A DNA stretch of 64,000 nucleotides, taken from contig NZ_PVNL01000097.1 in NCBI RefSeq assembly GCF_002994635.1, forward strand, positions 61,337 to 125,336. The letters run 5' to 3'. Shown in pieces: positions 45,528-53,644 of the stretch. The stretch's first letter is position 1; each line of letters starts with the position of its first letter. The stretch comes from Enhygromyxa salina (GTDB taxonomy: Bacteria; Myxococcota_A; Polyangia; Nannocystales; Nannocystaceae). A program made the position numbers and the translations under genes. The notes below the pieces were generated by a model. It saw only the letters and a program-made list of their open reading frames with translations. It did no database searches and was not told the DNA's origin.

Positions 45528-46673
45528 TCAACCCCGCTCTCGCGGGCCCGCAATCACACGCCGTCGGCAACCCAGCACCAGCAACCCCACCAGCGTCCAC
45601 ACCACCGGCACCCCATCACGCCCCGGCTCGACCGTGCACCCACAGCCATCCCCGCCACCATCCCCGCCACCATCCCCGCCACCATCGTCATCCAAACCAG
45701 GCCCACCGTCAGTCTCGCCAGCGTCGGTCCCGGTCTCGTCATCCCCGCCTTCATCCCCGGTCCCCCCACTCCCGCTGCCAATCACCCCGATCCGCGAGAA
45801 CCCATGCGCCGTCCACTCCCGCCCGAGCGGATCCACCACGTCCACCTTGATGAGCATCGACCGCGACGCCGCGGCCTCCGGCGCTTCCCACGTCAGCTCA
45901 AAGCTCCCGTTGCGCACGGGCAGATCCCCCGCGAACACCTCCCACTGCGGGTCGCCCGTGCTGGCCTCGACCCACGACAGGCTCATCGTCGAGCCTGGCA
46001 TCGCGTCGACGCAGCCGTTGATCTCGACCGCCGCCCCCACAAACACCGTCTGCTCCTCGAATAACAGCGCGGCCGCCGGAGGGCTCGCGGCCGGGTCGGG
46101 ATCATCGACGATCTTGAACACCCCCGGGTGCGGCGACCACAGGTTGAACCAGGGCTCGTAGGTGTAGCCCTCGACTACCCAAGTCCCGGCCGCGAGCGCG
46201 CTGGTGTCCCACAGCACCGGCTCGGCGGCGGCCTCGAAGCTGATCGGACGGCGTTGATCATCGGGGGTGATCCGCGTGAAGCAGCCGGCCCACTGCGCGG
46301 CGGATTGCAGAATGTCCCGGGCTGGATCAACGCCCTCCAGCGTGCCCAAGCCGAACAGCGCGGAATTGTCCAGATCGGCTTGGTTGATCCAATTCGGCAG
46401 TCGCTCGTCGAGATCGTGGTCACGGCAAAACCCAAAAAATTGATGGGTGTGGCTGTCGAGCGGTTCGTTGACCAGGTCGACGTCGTCCTCCTGCGGAATG
46501 TCGTACTCGAGCGCCGCGACGGGATCTTGGCTACGATCGACGATCGTCACGCACGGCGCCTCGCTCCAGTCTACGGGGGTCCGCACGCTCGCGGGCGGGT
46601 GCGCGTAAACGAGACCGGGCGCGAGCGCGAGCCCGATCGCTAGCCCCAGACACACAGACCGACGTCGGCGCAT
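45528..46673 (-). CDS. MYXO-CTERM-type surface protein
   Basis: This 381-residue protein has an N-terminal signal peptide (LGLAIGLALAPGLVYA), a mature region with two Ig-like or sandwich segments (one is GTWVVEGYTYEPWFNLWSPH), and a C-terminal Gly/Asp linker ending in GCGCT. A hydrophobic helix (VVWTLVGLLVLG) and a CRRR basic tail follow. That tripartite tail is a MYXO-CTERM-like sorting signal, in which the cysteine is the likely processing or lipidation site. The ATG overlaps the stop of the preceding gene by one base (TGATG), so it is translationally coupled to the beta-propeller lipoprotein and ends the minus-strand run that starts with the MFS gene. Confidence 0.75.
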   Translation of the reverse strand: MRRRRSVCLGLAIGLALAPGLVYAHPPASVRTPVDWSEAPCVTIVDRSQDPVAALEYDIPQEDDVDLVNEPLDSHTHQFFGFCRDHDLDERLPNWINQADLDNSALFGLGTLEGVDPARDILQSAAQWAGCFTRITPDDQRRPISFEAAAEPVLWDTSALAAGTWVVEGYTYEPWFNLWSPHPGVFKIVDDPDPAASPPAAALLFEEQTVFVGAAVEINGCVDAMPGSTMSLSWVEASTGDPQWEVFAGDLPVRNGSFELTWEAPEAAASRSMLIKVDVVDPLGREWTAHGFSRIGVIGSGSGGTGDEGGDDETGTDAGETDGGPGLDDDGGGDGGGDGGGDGCGCTVEPGRDGVPVVWTLVGLLVLGCRRRVIAGPRERG

Positions 46674-47857
46674 CACTCGGGGACCGAGAACCTGCGGACT
46701 TGATTCGCGGCCGCGTCGGCGATCCACATGTCACCTTGCGAGTCGAAGGCCATGCCCATCAAGCTACCCGGGGGGTACCCGGTGTCCAGCCAGTCGAGCA
46801 GCTCGCCGTCGAGGTCGAAGCCAAACACGCGGCCCTGGATCGGGTCGCTCACGAACAACACACCGTCGACCAGCTCGAGCCCCGATGGGCTGGTCATCTC
46901 GACCTCGAGCTCGGCGCCGTCGACGAGCGTGATTAGCTCGCCGTCGTCCATCCGGTTCATGACGCAGCCGTCGTAGTTGGGGTTGATCTGATTGCCCATG
47001 CTGGCGGTCGTGGGATCCAGGCGAACGATGCGGCCGTTCTCGGTGTCGGCGGCGTAGACGTAGGCGGTGCTGCGATCAAACACCACGTGCGAGGGGATCG
47101 AGTGCTCGTAGCCGAGCTCGCCGTTGGCGTAGCGGTAGATCTCGCCGTCGGTGTGGTCGGTGCCGCCAAGCCCGTGATCGTCGTTGAACTTGTAGCGGGT
47201 CAGCGAGCCGTGGGTGCCGTCGTAGACCCAGTAGGTGTTGTCGTCCTCCCAGTCGATGCCCGAGGCCAGGGGACTGTTGTGCAGCATGTCGAGGTGACTC
47301 TGGTGCCCGCCCGTGAAGATGTTGAGATCGGAGGTCCACATGGTCGGGCCCATGAAGCTGCCATCGAGTGGATCGCCCGGCTGGGTCACGCCGTTCTCTT
47401 GCTGGGCCGTGGCGAACGTGCCGGGGGCCCCAAACGCGAGCGCGGCCGGCTTGGCCAGGAAGTGGGCGCCGTTGTCGAACTCGTTTTGGAGCTTGAGCGC
47501 CAGCTGGCTGGAGAGCCCGGCGTCTTGGTAGACGACGATCGAGAAGTCTTCGCGGTTGGTGACCCACAGCTCGCCCGCGACGCCCGGCTTGAACTCGAGG
47601 TCGGTCGGGAACGCGAGGCCGTCGGCTGCAGATGAGATCACCGTGACGTCGAGGTTGGCGATGTCGTGGGTGGTGTCGCCCAGGATCGGGATCCCGGCGA
47701 GCTGGGGCTCGCCGCCGGTCTCGGTCCCAGCCTCGCTCGAGGTCTCGCCGGTCTGGCTCTCCCCAGTGTCACCGACGTCGTCGCCGGCACCTGTGCAGGC
47801 TGTCAGCGCGAGCGCGGGGAAGACCAAGAACGGGAGGATGCGGCGGGTCATTTGCAT
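46673..47857 (-). CDS. Beta-propeller (NHL-like) lipoprotein
   Basis: This 394-residue protein starts MQMTRRILPFLVFPAL with lipobox ALTAC and a Gly/Ser/Thr/Glu linker. The rest contains repeated motifs such as DGLAFPTDLEFKPG, SPSGLELVDGVLFVSDP and LMGMAFDSQGDMWIADAAAN, which are NHL-type propeller blades. It is an extracytoplasmic protein of unknown ligand. The downstream MYXO-CTERM gene begins within its stop codon, and the peroxidase gene ends 117 nt upstream, so the three are probably one functional group (surface redox or electron transfer is an inference only). Confidence 0.7.
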   Translation of the reverse strand: MQMTRRILPFLVFPALALTACTGAGDDVGDTGESQTGETSSEAGTETGGEPQLAGIPILGDTTHDIANLDVTVISSAADGLAFPTDLEFKPGVAGELWVTNREDFSIVVYQDAGLSSQLALKLQNEFDNGAHFLAKPAALAFGAPGTFATAQQENGVTQPGDPLDGSFMGPTMWTSDLNIFTGGHQSHLDMLHNSPLASGIDWEDDNTYWVYDGTHGSLTRYKFNDDHGLGGTDHTDGEIYRYANGELGYEHSIPSHVVFDRSTAYVYAADTENGRIVRLDPTTASMGNQINPNYDGCVMNRMDDGELITLVDGAELEVEMTSPSGLELVDGVLFVSDPIQGRVFGFDLDGELLDWLDTGYPPGSLMGMAFDSQGDMWIADAAANQVRRFSVPE

Positions 47858-47974
47858 GCGTTTCGGTCGAGTTGGGCGAGTTGGGAACCACTCGAGTCGC
47901 TGCGTATGTGTACCACCGGGCACGGCAGCGGGCAGCGCGCCGGTCAAATGTGGGCAAATTTGGCAATCATTGCG

Positions 47975-49426
47975 TCACGGCGGCTCGAGGCCGCTGGGGA
48001 CCGCATCGGGACGGAGCTCGGGCAGCCCCGCGACGTCTGGATCGGTGAGCGCCTTTAGAAATTCGCGCAGGTTCGACAACCCGACGAAGTTGGGCTCGAG
48101 CTCGAGCAGCTCCGACAGCGAGGCGAGGATCTGCGCGATGTGATCGGCGCCCTGTTGCACCGTGCCGATCAACTCTGGATGCAGGCCGGTGGGATCGAAG
48201 TCGGCGATGCTGGTGGTTGGGGATCCATAGTGCACCAGCACCTGCTGCAGCTCGAGCAGCGCGCCGTCGTGCATGTAGGGCGGCGAGATCGCGACGTTGC
48301 GCAGCGACGGCGTACGAAACGCGAAGCGGTCGGTGGGATCGTTGCTGACCAGCTCGCGGCCGTGATCGAACGGGGCCGTGGTCGGCGTGCCGGGACCGAG
48401 CTGAGGCACGCCCGTGCTGTGAACCATGTGATCGGTGAGCAGCGGACCCGAGTGGCAGTCGCCGCAGCCAGCGGCGCCGTAGAACAAGATCGCACCGAGC
48501 TTGGCCGCGTCCGAGATCGCGCCTGGGTCACCGCCGAGGTAGGCGTCCCACGGCGAGCTCGGGAACGAGAAGGCTTGCCGCTCGTAGGCCGCGATCGCGT
48601 TGGCGGCGTCGACGAAGCTGAGCTCGGCGAAGCTCTGGCCCGGGTAGGCGGCGGCGAACAAGTCCAGGTAGCCATCGATCGCGCCGAGACGCTGCATCAG
48701 CGCGGCCCAGATCGTCTGGGGATCATCGTTGGCGAGGGCCCCCAGCTCGTTGGGTTCGCCGAGCAGCGTGAGCTCGTCGGCCTCGCCCCGCATCTCCTGG
48801 CGATCGAGCACGGGAAACATGGCCTGGGCGGCGAGCGGGCTGTCGAGGCCCGGCAGCAAGTCGGCCCCGGCTGGCGTGCGCAGCTGGCCGCGGGCGTCGA
48901 GCTGCACGCGGCCGTCCCAGAATATGTGCGTGAATCCAGGCTGGCCCAGGTTGAACAGCGCCTGCGAGTGGCGCGGGCCGAACGGTGGGTGGGGGCCCTC
49001 TGCGCGCGCTGGCCCGAGCCCGACCGCGCCGGTTCCGAGCGTGAGCGACAGGCCGTCGCTGGTCCCGAACGCGGGGTGGTGACAGGTCGCGCAGGCCGTG
49101 TCTTTGCGGCCGGACAAGATCGGATCGAAGAACAGCGCGCCGCCAAGCTCGACCAGCGCGGGGTCGTCGGGCGGGGGTGGCTCGAGCGGCTCGACGGGGA
49201 TCCGCTGGGCGTCGAGCAGCGCGCCGAGCTGCTCGTCGAGGTCGGGTGGTTCGTCGGTGGTGCCAGTGTCCTCGTCGGCGGTCCAGGCCGAGCCGGACTC
49301 GCTCTCGGTGGTGGTGGCGGTGCTGTCGGCGGTGGTGCTGGAGTCAGCGGTGTCGGGCGGCGTCGCGGACACGCAGCCGCCGAGCAAGATCGGCAGCGCG
49401 AGCACACGGGTGAGCTGGGGCGACAT
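47975..49426 (-). CDS. Di-heme cytochrome c peroxidase (MauG/CcpA family) lipoprotein
   Basis: This 483-residue protein has a lipoprotein signal (LALPILLGGC), a Ser/Thr/Asp linker and two heme c motifs, CATCH near residue 110 and CGDCH near 318. Family signs are GALFFDPILSGRKDTACATC at the first heme, an AAYERQAF segment, and FRTPSLRNVAISPPYMHDGA before the C-terminus. The enzyme would reduce peroxide, or oxidise a protein as MauG does, outside the cytoplasm. The start was taken at the ATG at 49426, nine codons inside the longest frame, to place the signal peptide properly. It starts only 13 nt after the rifampin phosphotransferase-like gene on the same strand. Confidence 0.82.
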   Translation of the reverse strand: MSPQLTRVLALPILLGGCVSATPPDTADSSTTADSTATTTESESGSAWTADEDTGTTDEPPDLDEQLGALLDAQRIPVEPLEPPPPDDPALVELGGALFFDPILSGRKDTACATCHHPAFGTSDGLSLTLGTGAVGLGPARAEGPHPPFGPRHSQALFNLGQPGFTHIFWDGRVQLDARGQLRTPAGADLLPGLDSPLAAQAMFPVLDRQEMRGEADELTLLGEPNELGALANDDPQTIWAALMQRLGAIDGYLDLFAAAYPGQSFAELSFVDAANAIAAYERQAFSFPSSPWDAYLGGDPGAISDAAKLGAILFYGAAGCGDCHSGPLLTDHMVHSTGVPQLGPGTPTTAPFDHGRELVSNDPTDRFAFRTPSLRNVAISPPYMHDGALLELQQVLVHYGSPTTSIADFDPTGLHPELIGTVQQGADHIAQILASLSELLELEPNFVGLSNLREFLKALTDPDVAGLPELRPDAVPSGLEPP

Positions 49427-49439
49427 CGACCCGGGTAGT

Positions 49440-51875
49440 CTATGCGATCCCACCGTCGTCCTGGTCGAGCGCTTCGAGGGTGCCGGCGTCAGCGTTTAGC
49501 CGGACGCGCTGACCGGTCGTGAAGATCCGCGTGGCGTCCGGCAGATCGACGACCGCGGGCAGCCCGAGCTCACGCGCGACCACGGCCCCGTGCGACAAGG
49601 TCCCGCCGATCTCGGTCGCGAGCCCGGCCGCGATCGTGAACAGCGGCGTCCACCCGGCGTCGGTGAACGGCACGATCAGGATCTCTCCCGGGACCAGGCC
49701 GGCGGCGTCTTGGATCGATCGGATCACCCGCGCCCGACCCTCGACCAGACCGGGGCTGACGGGCGTGCCCTGCAGGCGCTGGGTGGCGTCCGGGAGCGGG
49801 GCGGGGGGCAGCGGCTGCGGCTTCTCGCGTGAGACCATGGCGAACCGCAGCGCGGCCTGGCGGGCATGCAAGCGCCGCCGACCCGTGGCGGTGAGCACCA
49901 GCGCGCGGCGCTGATCATCGGGCGCGTGGGCCAGGCGCGGCAGCTCGTCGCGGGTCACGAAGTAGATCAGGTCGAGCTCGGGCAGTCGCTGGGCGGCGAC
50001 CAGCCGGTTCCCGAGCTCGACGCAGGTGCTGGCCAGCAGCCGCGTGAGCCGGACCAATCGCGACTTGCCCTGCTCGCGCAGGCGGATGCTGGCGTGCATC
50101 TTGGGCACCAGCCAGCGCAGCGCTCGCTTCGACCCGCGTGACAGCGGCAGCGTGTCGGGGTCGCGCGGCTGCACGCGCGCGCGCGGTGGCGGGGCCGAGA
50201 CCGCGGCGCGCAAGGTCACCAGCAGCGCGGTTGGATCGTCGGCCCAGTCGGGTTCGCGCAGCTCGAGCTCGCGGATACAGCGGTGCCCGTGACGCGCGAT
50301 GAAGTCGGCGTAGAGCTGGCCAGCCTGGCCAGCCTCGTCGCTGCGCAGCCACGCGTGCAGCTGCGCGCTGTCGAGCTCGAGCACCCGCGCGCGCGTGGCC
50401 GGGTCAGCCCGCAGCAAGGTCGCGAGCGCCTGCACGGCGACGCCGATCTCGGCGCTCTCGACCTCGCCGACCCCCTGCAGCAGGCCGATGATCGCCGTGC
50501 GTTGCTCGGGATCGAGGGGGCGGCCGCCGCCGACGATCCCGTCGACGACCCCAGCCAACATTCCCGATCGCGTGGAGGCCAGCATGTGGGCCTCGTTGAG
50601 GCGGACCCCGCAGGCGATCAGCGCCTCGACGCGGGTGAGCAGCTCGTCGACGCCGAGCTCGGCCAAGCCCGCGTGCGAGTCGTGCAGCGCGGCCAGCTGC
50701 GGCTCGAGCTCGGCGAGCAGCTCGGGCGCGCGGGCCAGGGCCGGGAACACGCACGCGGCCGTCCGCGCGCGACGCAGCGGCCCGCGCCTGGGCAGGCCCT
50801 CGAGCTCGTCGAACACCCGCCCGGCGAGGCTGCGATCGGCCTCGTCCTTGCTGGCGCCCGCGACCTTGGCCGCGAACAGATAGGGGCCGCGCATGTTGAA
50901 GAACAGGTGGCCGCTGAACACGACGATCGACGCGTCATCGGTGTCGGGCGGCGCGTACACGCCGATCCGCGCGTAGGCCTGGCGAAAGCCCTGATCGATG
51001 AACGCGACCACGGTCGAGGCGGTCAGCGGCGTGATCGCGCCGGGCAGGATCTCGCCGACGTTGTAGCGAGTGAAGCCCGGCGAGGGCAGGAGGATCGGCG
51101 TGTCGAGCTCGTTGACGGCCGGCGCCGCGGCGCTGGTGATCGGGCGTGCCTGCAGCCAGTGAAGCGCGCCGTAGCGATCGATCGCCCACTCGAGATCCAG
51201 ATCGTGACCAAAGCGTGCCCGCGCGCGGCGAGCCCCGGCCAGCAACTGCGTGAGCGCGTCGGCGTCGAGCAGCGCGGTTGGCCCGCTCAGCTCGGACTCG
51301 ACGCGCGCGCTGTCGGGGTCGATCAGGTAGCGATCAGGCCGGGCGTGGCCCGAGACCAGCGCCTCGCCGAGCCCGGCGACGGCCTCGATCACGTAGCGCG
51401 ACCTGTCGCCGCTCACGGGGTCGCGGGTGAACAGGACCCCAGCACAGCGAGCGTCGACCATTTGCTGCACGATCACCGTCATGCCGGGGTCGACGTCGCT
51501 GGCGGTCGCGGCCGCGTAGGCCTGCACGCGCGCCGCCTTGGCCGAGGCCAGGCACCGCTCGATCGCGGCGACCAGCGCGGAGTGGCCCTCGACCTCGAGC
51601 ACGCTCTCGTACTGGCCCGCGTAGGAGGTTGCCTGCGAGTCCTCGCCCGCGGCCGACGAGCGCACGGCGAGCTTGCCGGGTCCGAGCGTGGCGTGGAGGG
51701 CCTCGATCGCGGCGGGATCCGGGGCGGTGTGGCTCCCGACGATCACAAACCCCCACGGCACCCGCAGGCCGTGCTCGATCAGGCTGGCCAGGCCGTTGGC
51801 CTTGCCGCCGCAGTCTGGGCGGTGGGCGGCGGCGAGCGGGATGATGCCGGCGAAGCTGACGAGCCTGTCGGTCAT
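49440..51875 (-). CDS. Rifampin phosphotransferase-like PEP-synthase-family enzyme
   Basis: This 811-residue protein has the three-part layout of Rph and PEP synthase. The N-terminal ATP-grasp part shows CGGKANGLASLIEHGLRVP, AVRSSAAGEDSQATSYAGQY and LFTRDPVSGD. The middle domain is helical and would carry the drug- or substrate-binding site. The C-terminal swivelling domain has GGTLSHGAVVARELGLPAVV with the phosphohistidine near residue 762. The length fits Rph (about 860) better than PEP synthase with its extra PEP-binding barrel, which is absent. Rph inactivates rifamycins by transferring phosphate from ATP. Its ATG overlaps the MFS exporter's stop by 4 nt, which supports a detoxification role but does not prove the substrate. 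Confidence 0.75.
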   Translation of the reverse strand: MTDRLVSFAGIIPLAAAHRPDCGGKANGLASLIEHGLRVPWGFVIVGSHTAPDPAAIEALHATLGPGKLAVRSSAAGEDSQATSYAGQYESVLEVEGHSALVAAIERCLASAKAARVQAYAAATASDVDPGMTVIVQQMVDARCAGVLFTRDPVSGDRSRYVIEAVAGLGEALVSGHARPDRYLIDPDSARVESELSGPTALLDADALTQLLAGARRARARFGHDLDLEWAIDRYGALHWLQARPITSAAAPAVNELDTPILLPSPGFTRYNVGEILPGAITPLTASTVVAFIDQGFRQAYARIGVYAPPDTDDASIVVFSGHLFFNMRGPYLFAAKVAGASKDEADRSLAGRVFDELEGLPRRGPLRRARTAACVFPALARAPELLAELEPQLAALHDSHAGLAELGVDELLTRVEALIACGVRLNEAHMLASTRSGMLAGVVDGIVGGGRPLDPEQRTAIIGLLQGVGEVESAEIGVAVQALATLLRADPATRARVLELDSAQLHAWLRSDEAGQAGQLYADFIARHGHRCIRELELREPDWADDPTALLVTLRAAVSAPPPRARVQPRDPDTLPLSRGSKRALRWLVPKMHASIRLREQGKSRLVRLTRLLASTCVELGNRLVAAQRLPELDLIYFVTRDELPRLAHAPDDQRRALVLTATGRRRLHARQAALRFAMVSREKPQPLPPAPLPDATQRLQGTPVSPGLVEGRARVIRSIQDAAGLVPGEILIVPFTDAGWTPLFTIAAGLATEIGGTLSHGAVVARELGLPAVVDLPDATRIFTTGQRVRLNADAGTLEALDQDDGGIA

Positions 51876-53512
51876 GGCGGCGCCTCGCGACCCTCGTCGA
51901 AGCTACGTCGCAGCTCCCGATCAGCCAGCCGCGCGCTCCACAGCGCGACGATAGCGAGGCAGCCCGCGACCGCCCACAACAGATCCGCGGTCGAGCGCGC
52001 CAGCGAGTCGCGGACCAGCGCCAGCACGCTCGCGATCGCCTCGGGATCGGTCGCGAGCTGGGGCTGGGCGGCGTGCAGCGCCTGGCTGGGATCCCCCTGC
52101 AGCAGCGCGCCCGGATCACTGGCGAGGATCTCGGCGAGCTGCGCGGAGCCGCCTGCGTCAGCGAGCTCGGGGAGCCGCTCGGGCAGTCGCCGCGCCAGCG
52201 CTGCCGCCAGCCGCAGGTGCAGCAGCGCTCCGAGCACGGCGAGCCCAACGATACCGCCGAAGGTCCGGCCGAACTTTGCCAGCGCCGTCACGACCCCCAG
52301 CTCGGCGTGGGCGACCGCGTTTTGGGCCCCCGACAACAGCGAGGGGATCGCCATGCCAACGCCGAAGCCCATGACCCCCAGCCACCCCGCGGTCCCGAGC
52401 ACGGTCGGCGAGCTGGCGTGGTGGGCGAGCAGGGCCGCGCCGAGCGAGGCCGCGCTCATGCCGACGACGATCACGTGTTTGTAGCGACCCCGCCGGCTGA
52501 TCGAGACGCCGCCCACGACACCGCCAGCGACCAGCGCGAACACCATCGGGGTCATCGCCAGGCCCGCGGCGGTCGGTGACAGCTCCAGCGCCCCTTGCAG
52601 CATCAAGGGCGTGAAGATCGCGGCGGAGTAGATCGCCACGCCGGTGCCAGCGGTGACGATCAGGATCACCCGCAGCTGTCGGTGCCCGAGGATCCAAAGC
52701 GGCAAGATCGGCGCGGCGGCGCGTCGCTCGACCCGAACGAACAGCGCCCCCAACAGCAGCGCCGCCACGCCAGCGGCGATCGTCGCTGGTAGCTGGTCGA
52801 GGCCCTGCTCGAGCTGGCTCATGCTCGTCAGCGCCGCGACCACGGCGAGGACCAAGATCAGCGCGCCGCCGAGATCGAGCGGGTCTCGGGGCGCGTCGTG
52901 GGGCGAGGGCGCCCGCGGCCGAAACTTCAGCAGGACCACGAGCAGCGCGACCAGTCCCACGGGGATGTTGACGAGAAACACCCAGCGCCAGCCGAACCCG
53001 TCGGTGATCGTCCCGCCGAGGATCGGCCCGACCAGGCTGGCCAGCGCATACACGCCGCTCATCATCCCGTTGTACTTGCCCAGCTCGGCCGGCGGGAACA
53101 GATCCCCGAGCCCGGCCTGGGCGTTGGCCGCCAAGATCCCGGCGCCCACGCCCTGCAGCGCACGCATCAGCACCAACACTTCCATGCTCGGCGCGAGCCC
53201 GGCCAACGCCGAGCTGATCAAGAACTCCGTGATCCCGATCAGCAGCAGCGGGCGTCGGCCATAGACGTCACCCAGCTTGCCCGCGATCGGCAGCGCGGCG
53301 GTGGTCGCCAGCATATAGGCAGTGAACACCCACGCGTACCACTCGAGCCCGCCGACGTCCGCGGCGATGCGCGGCAGCGCGGTGGCCATCACGGTCTGAT
53401 CCAGCGCCGACATGAACAGCACGACCGCGAGCGCGAACACCACCAAACCCAGGTTGCCGTCACGCCGGACCGGCTCGGGCGGGTTGGAGTGGGCGTGGGG
53501 GTGGTCGGGCAT
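51872..53512 (-). CDS. MFS drug exporter, DHA2/EmrB-like
   Basis: This 546-residue membrane protein has about 14 predicted membrane segments. Family signs are LDQTVMATALPRIAADVGG in the first helix, GKLGDVYGRRPLLLIGI (the MFS A-like loop), RALQGVGAGILAA, and VGPILGGTITDGFGWRWVFL with NIPVG, all typical of the EmrB/QacA 14-TM family. It would export hydrophobic drugs by proton antiport. The ATG at 53512 was preferred because the histidine-rich leader that follows is plausible for a cytoplasmic N-terminus; an ATG at 53545 is in frame. It is translationally coupled to the Rph-like gene (ATGA overlap) and divergent from the membrane gene at 53645. Confidence 0.88.
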   Translation of the reverse strand: MPDHPHAHSNPPEPVRRDGNLGLVVFALAVVLFMSALDQTVMATALPRIAADVGGLEWYAWVFTAYMLATTAALPIAGKLGDVYGRRPLLLIGITEFLISSALAGLAPSMEVLVLMRALQGVGAGILAANAQAGLGDLFPPAELGKYNGMMSGVYALASLVGPILGGTITDGFGWRWVFLVNIPVGLVALLVVLLKFRPRAPSPHDAPRDPLDLGGALILVLAVVAALTSMSQLEQGLDQLPATIAAGVAALLLGALFVRVERRAAAPILPLWILGHRQLRVILIVTAGTGVAIYSAAIFTPLMLQGALELSPTAAGLAMTPMVFALVAGGVVGGVSISRRGRYKHVIVVGMSAASLGAALLAHHASSPTVLGTAGWLGVMGFGVGMAIPSLLSGAQNAVAHAELGVVTALAKFGRTFGGIVGLAVLGALLHLRLAAALARRLPERLPELADAGGSAQLAEILASDPGALLQGDPSQALHAAQPQLATDPEAIASVLALVRDSLARSTADLLWAVAGCLAIVALWSARLADRELRRSFDEGREAPP

Positions 53513-53644
53513 GTGAAAATCAGCAGGTTCGTATACCCCAGTCACCGCGGGGTCGCATCGCGCTCGGTCTCGGATCCGTGAGCCCCGACAGCTCTTGGTC
53601 GACCAGTCGATCGAACCGGCCGTTCATGGCACCCTCACGCCCGG

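Noticed and set aside
48140..49438. + strand frame of 432 codons opposite the peroxidase gene
   Set aside because: It is antisense to a gene with two intact heme motifs; the translation is Arg/Gly/Ala-rich without domain signs.
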